Assembly (NCBI GenBank): GCA_030770425.1
Contig: JASJFT010000057.1
Location: forward strand, 116,164-180,163
DNA: 64,000 nt
Source: Darksidea phi
Taxonomy: Eukaryota > Ascomycota > Dothideomycetes > Pleosporales > Lentitheciaceae
Direction of reading: 5' to 3'
How positions within the stretch are numbered: the stretch's first letter is position 1; each line of letters begins with the position of its first letter. Positions 12,608 to 26,000 of this stretch are shown here, piece after piece. Made by a program: the position numbers and the translations under genes. The notes under the pieces are model-generated. The model did no database searches. It was not told where the DNA came from and saw only the letters and a program-made list of their open reading frames with translations.

Positions 12608-15600
12608 GATACTATAGCTATAGAAAGCTAATCTATATATCTAATAATTAAATCGATAAGTAATACTTCTATAAGAAAAAGTTAATATAATCTAAGAAGA
12701 CTATAGTATTCTAGAATATTATAAAAAGTAGAAGGAATTATTCGAAGAACCTAAAGAGAGTTTATTCTAGTACTAGTCCTAGGATTATATAATTCTACTA
12801 TAAAAAGAAAAAACTCTAGGGTTTAGACTAATTTATAAGTTAACTAAAAAAGAAGAAAAAATTATAATAAAATATCTTAAAGATAACCTTATAAAAAGGT
12901 ATATTTAATATTTAAATTTATCTATAGGATATCTAGTTCTCTTCGTACCTAAAAAGGGTACTATAGAATTATAATTATATATTAACTATTAAACGCTTAA
13001 TAATATTATAATTAAGAACTAATATCTCTTACCCCTAATATCGGAAATATAAAATCGATTAAGAAAAGCTAAATAGTTTACGCGACTAGATATCCGAAAT
13101 ATATACTATTAAATCTAGATTAAAAAAGATAAAGAATAAAAAATAACTTTTAGAACTAAGAAAGAACTATATAAGTACTAAGTAATACCTTTTAGACTTA
13201 CTAATATACTTATAATATTCTAGAAATAAATTAAAAATATTTTATAAAACTATCTTAACTAGTTTATAATAGTATATCTTAATAATATCCTAATCTATTC
13301 TAAAATAGAAGAAGAATATAAAGAGTATATAAAGAAGGTTCTATAAGTACTTAAGGAAGTATAATTATATCTTTATCTACGAAAATATAAATTCTATATA
13401 TAAAAAATAAAGTTTCTAGGATTTATTATTAGATTAGAAGAAATTAAAGTAAATTTAAAATAGATTAAGAAAATTAAAGAATAGCCTACGTCTAAGAATC
13501 TTAAGGAACTATAATCGTTTCTAGGATTCTATAACTTCTATTAAAAGCTAATACTATAATAGAGTATAATAATAATACTACTTATATAACTTACGAAGAA
13601 AGATTAACTCTTTAAATAGAAGAAAGAATACTAATAAGTCTTTAAAAAAATTAAAGAATAGTTTATAAGAGAACCTATAATTAAGATATATAACCTTAAA
13701 GAACCCTTAATTATTAAAATAGACGTATTAGACTATATAATAGAAGTAGTATTACTATAAAAAGATAATAAAGGTAACCTTAGACTGGTATACTACTTCT
13801 TATAAAAAATATTACTAGCTAAACTTAACTATAATATCTATAATAAGAAGTTACTAGTAATTATTAAAGTACTAAAGGAATAAAGATCTAATCTATAGGA
13901 ATCTAAATACTCTATTATAATCTATACGGATTATAAGAATCTAATAGAATTTCTAATAAATAAACTACTAATTAGAAGATAAATATAATAGGTATAAACC
14001 CTTATAATCTACGATATTAAGATCGTATATACTAAAGGATTAGAAAATAAATAAGTAAATACGCTTAGTAGGAGACCTAACTACTAGAAAATAAAGAAAT
14101 CTAGTACGATAATTCTTAAACTATAGCTAGATAGAACGATTACCTATAATCGTCTAAAGTTAGTAAAAATATAAGAAATAATACTTAAACTAGAAGAAAA
14201 TAAATAGACCTAATAGATCTATATAGCTACTACGAAAGTAATAAATAAATAAAATAAAATTTAAGAAGTAATTTAAGAAAAGAATAGAATTATTTATATA
14301 TTCTAAAAAGTCTATATATCTAAGATAATATAAAAAGAATTTATTAGATAATATTATAAAGTACTAGTATATAAATACTAAAGAGTAGAAAAAACCCTTA
14401 AATAACTAATAAGAATATATTATTTCCTATATATAAGATAACTAGTTACTTAAGTCCTCGTAGAATACGTAGATTATTACTATAATAAGTATACTAGATA
14501 TATACCCTATAAAATACTATAACTAATAAAAAATATAAAAGGATTATAAAAGATTATAATTATAGACTTTATTATATAATTACTATATTCTAAGGAACTA
14601 ATAATAGAAGTATCCTATAATACTATACTAGTAGTAGTAGATAAGTTTATAAAGTATACTTACTTTATCCTATATATAGATAAAGGAAATATAGTAGAAT
14701 AATTTATTTATATCTTACTAAGATATATATTTAGTAAATATAAAATACTAGATAAGATTATTTTAAATAAAGATATTAAATTTATAGTAAAGTTTTAGTA
14801 GACCCTTATAGCTAAACTAAGAATAAAATATAGTATATTAACTATCTATTATCTATAAATAGACGGACTAATAGAATAAATAAATTAAATAGTTAAATAA
14901 TACCTTAGATATTATCTAAATTACTACTAAAATAATTAGGTTATATTTTTATCTATAGTATAATTTATATATAATAGTTTATAATATAGTATAATAAAGA
15001 TAATACCTTTCTTTACGAACTATAAAATTAAACTAGAAATATATAAAGAATCTAGATAACTTTAGTCTTATAACTAGAATAGAGAAGAAATAATAAAAAT
15101 TATTCTATAAATATACTAATAACTTAAGGAAGACGTAGAATTCCTTTAAAATAGAATAAGTAGATACTATAATAAGAAATAAAAGAAAGTATCTACTTTT
15201 AAAGAGGGAAAAAAGGTATAGTTACTATAAAAGAATATTAAGAGTAAGTAACCTAATAATAAACTAGACTATACTAAGATTAGACCCTATAAAATTAAAA
15301 AATAAGTCTTATTTATAAACTACTAACTAAGACTATCCTTATAAATAAAAATCTATTCTATATTCTATATTAGCTTACTAGAAAAAGTATTATAAAATAC
15401 TAGACTAGTAGTATATAAAGTAGATATATATAGAGAAGATAATAAAGAATAGAAAGTAAAAGAGATCCTAGATAACGATATTAGAAATAGAAAAAACTAC
15501 TATCTAATTAAATAGTAAGGAACTAATAAAAAAGAAAACTTATAGAAATAAATCTAAGAATCTAAAGATAATCTTAATTACCTTAAGAAGCTTATAGAGT

Positions 15601-16325
15601 ACTAAAATCGTAATTCTAAAGAAAATCTAGAGATAAGATAAGTTTACCTTATAATAAGTCGAGAAGACCGACGTTACTTTTAGTATAATAAGAGATATTT
15701 AATAAATTAAAAGAAGTAATATTATTTATAATATTATAATTAGTATTTAATATAGCTAGAGAGACCTTTAAATCCTCCTACTACTCTAGTCGACGGAGCT
15801 CTACCTTCTTAGTATTAAATTCGGCCTCGAGAGTATAAGATTATCTAACTACCTTCTTATTAAGAAACTCTTTTTATCTCTTTAAATATTAAATTTTTAC
15901 CTACGTATTAGATAATTCTTAACTAAACTTAGCTATATAATAGAGTAATTCCTTATAATATACTTTAGCTATTTATAGCTAAGCTTAAAGTTTCTTTTAT
16001 AAATAGTTAATAGATTACTTTAATATATATAAATCTATATATATAAGTTATAGTTAAAAATAAATACTTAGCTATAGAGATTCTAGATAAATAATAAGAA
16101 TTTCGTACGTTTACACGAATATAAGCCTTATAATATTTACTTTTACTAGAAGAAATAATATAGAATACCTCTAACCTACTATACTAAGAATAAGGAAATA
16201 TTTTAGAATCGTTATAATTAATATAGTTAATAAGTATAAGATATTCTTTAATTTTATAAGAAATTATAGAGGAAGAAAGGTATAACTTAGAAAGATTCTA
16301 AGCTAATACTAATATAGCCGAATAC
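12608..16325 (+). pseudogene. Element A pol remnant, 3' part
   Basis: Continues the element A sequence after B. The reverse transcriptase box at 13272-13301 reads V-Y-L-N-N-I-L-I-Y-S. RNase H, integrase and chromodomain segments follow, parallel to element B. A further 3' portion (about 15740-16320) resembles the B 3' region only in parts. The copy is broken at 16321-16325 by insertion of element C and its last 47 bases resume at 34723. Confidence 0.82.
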
Positions 16326-16585
16326 TATAGTATAGTAGTAAAGGGAGTCTCCTAATTAAGCGTTAAAGGCTTAGATAAGTAGTAGAACGTTAGACTAGGC
16401 TTCGAAGAGCTATCGTCTAGGAGTATCTTTAGTTAGAGTTTATTATCTATTCTATTATATAGTAAATAAAGGAAATAGTTTAATTAATTAATTTTAGCTA
16501 TCTATTCTATTAACTCTTCCCTTCTATTTCTTTAACTATAGATCGTAAGCTCTACTACCCTATCTCTAATATACCTATATACTAT
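16326..16585 (+). repeat. Element C 5' LTR (260 bp)
   Basis: Same length as 34458-34717 and preceded by AATAC. Differences between the two copies are mostly transitions. Confidence 0.9.
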
Positions 16586-19500
16586 AGTTTTTAGCGACGT
16601 CTATAGGGCTTCCGATAGTCTATCGGACTAGAGCGGAGAGAAGAGTTAGATAAAAAGATAATAGAATTAGAAGTTTTACTATAATCCTAAGGCTTAATTA
16701 ATAATATCTAAATATAATAAATACTAAATACTATAAATAGATATATATAGGCTTAGGATAATATAATAATATATTAGATAAAGTAATTAGGATAAGTAAT
16801 AATAGTATTATAAATTAATACTAGATAATAATAGGAGATTTCTAAAAGAAAGACGCTTAACTAGAATATTTTAGAAATTCTAGTAAAAGGAATTATAGGG
16901 AACCCTTAAAAGAGAAGTATATAGTTAGAATATTTAAAAATCTTAATATAAGATTAAGGGGGATAATATAACTCCTTATTAAACCTTATCTATTAGTAAA
17001 AAGAGAAAAAGAATATAATAATACGAATTATTAGTACTACGGCGTATTTATTAGGTTAGAAGACTAACGCTAGTATTAGTAGATTTAGACGAAATAATAA
17101 TATTAACTAGCTTATAAGAATAGAGGAGATATATAAGAGTAATATCTTTTAAAAGATTAAGAGTACTAAGTATACCCTCTTATTATTATTACTATACTTA
17201 GTTAAAACTTTATTAGTTAATATTTAAGATAGTATTAGTTATCTTTAAGTAATTACCCTTTAAATACCCCTAGTTAAGTAACTAACTACCCCTTAGATAA
17301 GAAGAAAACTCGTCTAATAAAGAAAAAGAAAAGATCTTTAAAGTTAAAGACTTATTATTTATTAATATACCTACTAGTACTTTAGAGTAAGGCTAGCCTA
17401 AAAAAGAAGAAAATAAGAAGGAAAATAAGAAGATAAAGTATAATTAGAAGAAGAAACGTTTAATCTAATTAATTTAGAAGGAACTAGGAAAGAAAAATAT
17501 CTAAAAGAGTTATTAACTTTATACTAAAGTTAGTAAAGTTAGCTTAAATAATAACTCTAAGAGTAAGGATAAGTTAAATAATAATAAAAATAATATAATA
17601 AACTATAAGCTTTACTATTTAGAACTTTAAAAGAAGAAGTCTAAGAAGTTATTAATACTAGTATTTAATCTATTAATCCTTAGGGTAGCTACTATCCTAA
17701 TTATAAACTAACCCTAGTAATTAATTAATAAGAAAATAAATATTTATTTTCTATTTTTACTACGCGATTCTAACGCGCTATTATTTACTAGTATAGATAT
17801 TATATAATTTCTAGAGAACTATAAGTTTAGCGTAGATAAAGTAAGATAAAATAAGTAAAATAAGAAGAAATTTCTTTTCTATTTCTATAATTTATTTTAG
17901 AAAGTATATATTATTAAGATATATTATTATATATCTTTAGTATAGAGTTAGACTATATTTAAATTAGTATTCTAAAAGAAATATACTAATAAAAATATTA
18001 AGTAGTAGAAAACTACTTATATCTTTCTTAAATTATAGCTAGTAGAAGTCTATTAATTACCTCTTCTACTTAATAAATACTATTACTAGTTCTTAATATA
18101 TAATAGTAGAGTATTAAACTAATTATAGATTATAGAGATTAAGTTTAGATAGCTATTCTTTAAAGAATTAAAATATAACAACTAAATAATAATTATATTT
18201 AATATAGATAAGAAGTACTAATTAATTAATAAAGACGTATATTCCTTTAAATTAAAGAAGATATACTAGTACCTTTAATTATTATATAAATAGAAAGAAG
18301 CTATACTTATACTAAGTCTAAATACTAGTCTAGTAGCTAGCTAGCTAGTACGTAGGAAGATCGAAGCTTATACTAAGTAGTAGCTTCCCTATCTAGCTAA
18401 GTTTATATATTCTTAGTAATAAAAGCTTATAGTACTATTAGAAAGGTTAATAATAATTACTTAACTACTATCTAATTCTTAAATTAAGTAACTTATTAAT
18501 AGTATAAAAGAATTAGTTTTAATTTAATAATAGTTTAATATCTAGTAATAAAGTATCTTTATAATCTAATTAGTATTTATATAAAAGAATAATTAGTACT
18601 ATACTTTTTATAAGCTAGTTAAATCTACCCTCTATCTTAAGTATAATAATAGATTTTATATAAGCTCCTATAATTAAATATAAAATCTAAAGGTAAATAT
18701 ATAAATAATTAGTAATTAGAAGTTTTAGAAGATAGAGTATATTATCTATAACTTAATAAATTATTAAATCTAAGAATACCTTCTATAAAGGAAGCTTTTT
18801 AATAATAGCTAGTATTATAAGAAAAAGAATAAAGAGACTAGTTAGTTTAAATAGTATTATAATTTATTTTACCTTTATAAAGAGAAGCTTTATAATTAAA
18901 GGCTTTATATCGTTCTTAATAATATATAAAAGTATTTTATTTCTTAGATAATAAAGTATTATAGAGTAATTAATATAAAGTTAATAAGGTCGTTTACTAA
19001 TATAAAAGGACTTAATAGAAAAAAGAACTACCTAGTAACTAGTAATAATACGAATACTATTAAAATAGTAAATAATATTACTAATAATAGGTTATTAGCT
19101 CTTAAGAAGGAGGATTTAGAGAAGGCTACGACTTTCTATTATATATTATAAGAATAATTAGTAATTAAAAGTACTAAAGTATTATTAATAGAAGTAAATA
19201 GTATTAAAATAAGAGGTTAGAATTATCCCCTTATAGTAGTTAATAAAGTATTAGATAACTATATTATAAAACTAAAGTCGAAGGTAAAGATTAAGGATAT
19301 TAGACCTATTAATCTTCTAGCGAAGAAGGCCGATAAGATAGAATAGTATTAATAAGTAATTAAAGAATTCTATAATTCTATTCCTATACTTAATTTAAAT
19401 AAAGAAGTTATAATAAATATAATAGAGTAACCTCTAGATTAGAGAGTAGTATTAGAAGTATTAAGTTCGTAAATCGTTTAGGTAAGCTAAAAATCTTAAT

Positions 19501-22500
19501 TAATTATTAAAAGAAATATATTAAAGATAATAATTATATAAATATTTATTAATAAAGAGTTAATATATATAGTTTAGTAACTAATAATAAGTTTAATTCT
19601 AGCTACTACCCTCTAGTAGGAAGTCTACGAGCTAATAATAACTATACTATTATTTTAAGACTAGATTATTAATACTATATTAAAGCTTCTTAATATAACT
19701 AAGTAAGTAAGAAGCTATAGCCCTAGTAGTAAATTAGAAAAGGTATATACTATAGATAGAAGAGAAGTAATAATAGACTTAGGTCTATTTATATCGATAA
19801 AGCTTCGGGCTTTAAACCTATATTTAACTTAATAAATTAGAAAGGTATTTAAAATATAAGTAGTTTAGTACTATAATATTTAAGAAACTAGAGATAGCTA
19901 TAATAATAAGCTAGATTATATTATAATAAATAAACGTAAACGTCTCGAAGGCTAGTTTAGAGTAATAACTATAAAATTAAAAATTTCTATCTATTAGATT
20001 ACTATTATAGATAATTTTTATAAGGTAATTCTTAATAGTAGTATAGAGTTAAATATAATATATCTCTCTACTATATAAGTATTAAATATCTATATTTAGA
20101 ATAAAGACTAAGGTTATCTTTTACTTAGAAAGTATACTAGAATAGTTACTATTAATAGATTAATAAATAAATACGTAGGAATAGTCTATAATATTTTAAT
20201 AATAATTAATATTATTATTATACCTATTTATTTTAAGATTATAAGAAATATTTAGAGATTATTAATATTAAATACTTCTTAATATATAGCTACGCGTCTA
20301 AAGATAAAATTTATTCTAATAGATTATTATTATTATAAAATTACTATACTAAATAGATAGAAAACTATTTCTTTTCTTAGATTAAATCTAGTTCTAATAG
20401 TAAATTATAAAGTAGATAATAATTCTTTAAGAAAAGCTTAGAAAGTATACCTTCTAGAATAATATATTCCCTATTCTATTAATACTTAGAACTTTAACTA
20501 CTAGAGAATTAAAAGGGGTTTAATAGTAATATAAAGAATAATAGTAATACTAATTTAGATAACTTAGATAATTATAACTATAGTACTAATAAAATAAAGG
20601 TTAAGAATATATTAGCTTCTATTAAAACTAATACTATCGACTTCTCGTTAGAAGAAGAGGGTACTAAAGTAGTAAAAGAGGATAAAAAGAAGAAGGGTAT
20701 TAAGGAGGTAGAAGAAGATATAAGGGAGGAAGAGAAGGAAGAGAAGAATAAAGAGAGGATAAAAGTACTAGTATCTTAATAGTAGGCGACTAATAAAGGA
20801 ATAAATAAAATAGAGGTATTAAAAGTATTAATAGTTAATTAGTATTAGTAATATTTTAAATAGAGTAGATTAATTTATTTAGATAACTATAATAAGGAGT
20901 TAGATCGAGATTTAGGTCTTAATACTAAGGTTAAGCGAATACTTTTAGAAATAAGCTAGTATACTATAAGAAGAAATTAGTACTTCTAATAGTAAAATAG
21001 ATAAGTTAATATCCTTTATAAAATAGTTAATAAAAAGGTCTAATCTATTAATAAGCCCTATAAGGATACTAAGATAGATTTTAGAAGAAAGAATTAGAGA
21101 GAAAGAGCTATTTAATAGTAACTTAAGCGCGCGTTATTAAGAAAGATAGAAGTAAATATATTTAATAGAATCTTTAAATCTAGGTATATAAACTTCCTAA
21201 GGGATTAATAGTTAATATCTAGCTAGATAAAGGAGATATATATTAGAGAGGATCTCTAACCTACTAAGATAGAGCTTATACGCGAGCTAATATACTATTA
21301 GAAGACTACCCTAATATAGAATTTCTTAAAAATAATAACTATTTATCCTAATATAGTACCTTTATATTAGATTTAAATAGTATCTTATAAGATCTAATAA
21401 GTAAAAGGCTTTTAATATTCTAAAAGACTTAAACTAATTATTATTTAAATAATCTATAAAAAAATCGCCCGAGGTACTCTTAAGATATATAATAGTTAAT
21501 ATTATAATCTATAGTTCTTAGTATTTAAAAAGAATAAAGATTACTAATTAATTAATAATACTTAAATCTTAAATAGTTTTACTAAGAGGAACGCGAACCT
21601 TTTATCTTTTATTAATAAATTTTTAAAGTAACTAGCTAGAAGAGCTATCTATTTACTCTTCGACCTATTCTTAAGCTATAATTAAATATTACTTTATATA
21701 AGTTTAAGGGATAAAATAGCTTTTTAAATACCTATTAAGCTAGTAAAATAGTATACTATTCTAATAGGTATAATTAATTTAGTAATAGTATTTTAAAGGG
21801 TAATAATAAAGATTTTAGAGAAGTACTTCTCTAATATATTATTATTTATCGATAATATTATAATAGCTAGTTCTTCTAGTATTTATAATAAAGAAGAAGT
21901 ATTATCTAGAGTTTATTAATATATATTTAAGTATATTTAAAAACTAGATATAATAATAGTAGATATTAAATATATAGAAGTAATAGTATTAGGTACTAAG
22001 TTCTATTAGAAAGTCTTTCGACTAGGTATTATAAACTATAAAGTAAATATTAAAGAACGATTTTCTAATAGTAGTAAGGTAGCGAAGATCTAGGACTAGC
22101 TAGAATATAGAAATATTAAAGAAATCTAATAGTTTATTAGGATTTATATTTACTATTAATAATAGGTCTTTTATTTCTTTTTTAAGATAAAGTTCTTATT
22201 TTAACTACTTCGTAAAAATACTAAATAGATATAAAAAAAGTCTTAAAAAGAAGTTATAAGAATCTTAAAGGTTAATATTATATTAGTACCTACTTTAGTA
22301 GTATTAGATATTAAATTAAGATATTAAGTCTATTTATATATAGATACTAATTAATAAGATAATAAAGTAGTACTTAAATAGGTTAAAAAGAATAACTTTT
22401 AATATCCTATTAAGTTTAAAAGTACGTTATAGTCTAAGACTAAATTAAAGTAATACTCTATTAAGTTAAAATATAAGATAGTATTCTAGATATTAAAGAA

Positions 22501-22747
22501 GTTTAGTCTATATCTTTATAATACCCGATTTACTATTAAAATAGATACTAATACCTTAATTACGTAGCTTAATTAGTTATCTACTAATCTCTCTAGATTA
22601 GTAATAAATTAATAACTAGTTATAATCCTACTTTAGAACTTTAAAATCTAATATAGATCTAAGAAGAAGAATATAATTATTAATATCTTATTAAGATATT
22701 CTTAGTTAAAAGAATAAGTTTAATTCTAAAAAGAAGAGGAAGACTTA
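16586..22747 (+). pseudogene. Element C gag, RT and RNase H remnant
   Basis: The first 4 kb (to about 20.9 kb) is gag/protease territory without motifs I can name. Reverse transcriptase is recognised at 21845-21871 by F-I-D-N-I-I-I-A-S, a mutated (Y/F)xDD box. RNase H follows at about 22325-22700, with L-Y-I-D-T then V-V-L-K and a Y-S-I-K-L-K-Y-K-I-V segment characteristic of gypsy-type RNase H. This order, with integrase after the D insertion, makes C gypsy-like even though its RT box looks somewhat copia-like. The D insertion site ACTTA is at 22743-22747. Confidence 0.72.
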
Positions 22748-23016
22748 TATAAGACCCTAGGACTAAGTATAATTAACTAGAAGTTATAATAGCTAAGGTA
22801 GCCTTCTAATTAACTAATAGTAGAATCGATATATTAAAGCTATCCTAAGATAGTACTATAAGGGTATAAGAACGGGAGGTTCTTATACCTAAATAGGGCT
22901 TAGTATACTAAATAAGCTAACTATCTATTAGACTAATCCTCGGGATTACCTAATCTACTAATCGAAAATAGGAAATAAGTAAAATAACTAGGTTACCTAG
23001 GGAATAGGTCGTAATA
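22748..23016 (-). repeat. Element D 3' LTR (269 bp, left copy)
   Basis: On the plus strand it begins TATAAGACCC and ends GTCGTAATA; same length as 30268-30536. On the minus strand it is TATTACGAC...TCTTATA, i.e. RIPed TG...CA ends. Confidence 0.92.
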
Positions 23017-26000
23017 TTATCTTTCTTTCGGAATAAGGCCTTATCCTTAAGAGCCTAGTAAATAAATAATTAAGAAAAATACTTTTTTTAGGGGAGAGAG
23101 AGAGAAGGAAGGTAAGAAAGTAGGTAGATACCTATATCTATTACTCCCTACTCGAAAAACGATTTAACTAATACCCTCTAGATTATTCTTAAAGTATATT
23201 AATATTATATAGTCCTATATATATTTACTTATTTTACTATATAAATTATTATTTAAAAAATATTTTTCTAATATATATACTATATAACGCGCTTAGTATA
23301 TCTAAAGGATATTATAGAATATATAAGAGAATACTAGTAACTTAGTTTTTTATATTACCTAGAAGTTATATATATATAGTCCTATTAGAGGATAAGACTT
23401 ACTTCTTCTACGTTTCTACTCGTAGTAAAGCGAGGCTATAGAGGGGTACTTTAAGCTTAAAGGTAGTTACTATAGACTCTAAATATTATACTACCCGTTT
23501 TAGTAGGTTATAAAGAAGAGGAGCTCTAAGCTTAGAGGTAATTACTATAAGCTCTAGGCTATATATTATCTATTTTAGTAGATTATAAAGGGTAGAAGGC
23601 TTATACTCGATACTAGTAATTTTTCTAAATTCCTATTTTAACTAGTACCTCGTCTTTTAACTAGGGACTAAGAAACTTATCTTATAATATAGCTTCTAGC
23701 TACTAGACTAGTTATTTAGGTAGACCTAGCTTATTAGGGTACTTATTATAGAATTCTTTTACTTTTTAGACTATATTTATAAAATCGCTTATTAGATAAT
23801 AGATTAGGTCTAGGTCGTAGTCTATCTATTCTATTTAATAGTAAAGCTTACTATAAATAATCTAGCTATTAAGAATATAGGCTACTAGCTACTTAGAATA
23901 CCTATTTACTTTTATAGCTAGTTCTTTAGGAAGTACTTAACTAGGTAATAGATCTTATATAGCTTTATATAATCTATCTATATAGAAAATATTATATATC
24001 TTTATATAAAAGGGTAACTAGACTATATAGAAGCTATACCTCTAATTAATAATAAGATAAGATTTATATATTTACTAGTCTAATTTTAGACTTAGTCTTA
24101 AAGTAGTAAATTCCTTAGGTATAATATAGACTTAATCTTCTACATTAAAATCTAGAAGATAGTATTTTTTATTAGCTTATTAGCTCTAGACTTTCTAAGC
24201 TACTACGATATTAGCTTAGACATAGTTATAGATCTATTAGACTATATTAACTTAGATCTTTATAAACTCTTAAACTATCTATATAGTTATATTATTTAGT
24301 AATTTAGAGGATTTATAAATATATTCTTATTAATCTTAGTAGTAATAAGTCTTATAATCGAATTTAATCTTAAACGGAGAAAATCCTATTATATTATATA
24401 AAAGAATTACCTAGACCTAGTCTATATTAGGTAGAAGATTAGACTAGTTATTCTAATAGAAGTTTATAAAGAGATATAATTATTAGTCTAGTTATTAATT
24501 AAAAACTTCTATATTACTATCGGTCTATAGATAGTAGACTATAGATAATAACTAGCTAATTCTTATAAATCTATATAATTCTTTTATAAAGTCTAATATA
24601 AACTATAGACCTTAATCCGAGATTATAGTATATAAAGGACTAAAGACTTACTATATATATATATAGTAAAGAGTAGCTATATCTTTAGTAGTAATAGTCT
24701 TAAAGTAGAGTAATAAGAAAGTATATTTTAATAATCTATATATTACTATAAATATATTATTATATCTCTTATAGTTCTTTAAAAAGCTTTTAAAGTTTAT
24801 AAAGATATCTTTCTATACTCTTTTAGGTATAGGAAGTAGTTTAAAGAGATCTAAGATCTTATCTTAAGACTTATAACTCTATTAGTACTATTTATAGTTT
24901 CTTATATAATATTTTATATCTTTATTTATTATACTTTAATAATATAGATCTCTTAGAAGTCTAATAGTTTTCTTTATATCTAGGTAAGTAGTAATCTACG
25001 TAGTATATATTATCTAGATAAAATAGGTCTTAAAAAACCCTACTTTAGGTACTATTAACTTCTCTTTTTAAAGGAGAAGTCTAGATAGGGTTAGAGATAG
25101 ATACTTATATTCTTAATAGACTAGTTCTTACTCTAATTTAAGTATAGTATATATACGATTTTTATAAAGTATATAATTAAGAAGTAAGTAAAAATAGACT
25201 TTAGTTTTATACTTAGAATTCTAGATATTAATAGTAGCTATTAAGGTAGTTATTATAATAGAAACCTATCTAGAGGGAATAAAGATGTAAGTTCTAGTAG
25301 CTTTATCTTTTTTCTTTTAAGTTTTTAACTTCTTTTATTTTTAAGAGAGGGTATTCGTAATAATATTAGTAATCTTAAAGTAATAATAAATAGTATAGTA
25401 GTAGTCTATAAACTTCTTAATCTAGTAAGTCTATTACGAGGTTAGTTTATACTTAGTTAAAAAATATTCTAGTACTTAGTAATTAGTAATAACTTAAAAG
25501 GGTTTATTTAGTTATAATTCTATAAGCTAAGCCCTCTATTTATTTAAACCTCTTATAACTACGAGTATCTCTTTATTATAGATCTTATAATTTATTTCTA
25601 TAAACTTTATTATCTTTATAAAGTAGATTATAGGTTATTAGATTTTATTATCTTAGAGCTATATAAAGGTATCTACTAAAATACTATTACTTATATTAGT
25701 TTCTATATAGGTCCTATAATAAGATAAGTAATATCTTATAATAATATCTAAATATAGTAATATCTTACTTTTCTTAAATATAGCTTACTCTTTAGACCTA
25801 AAGATATAAAATTTTCTCTTTTATAGTAGTTAAGTAAGTAGGTAGACTATATAACTATAATCTTTTAGCTACTTATAGTAGTAGTTATAGAAGCCTAAAT
25901 AAGCTTATAGCTCTTTTAGAGTTATTAGTTTCTTCTAGTTTTTAATAATTACTATCTTATTAGGGTCTATATAGATTCCTTTAATACTAATAATAAAATT

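Noticed and set aside
21845..21871. Element C considered as Ty1/copia from its RT box
   Set aside because: RNase H follows RT and the integrase portion lies downstream, with gypsy-type RNase H motifs; that order is Ty3/gypsy.
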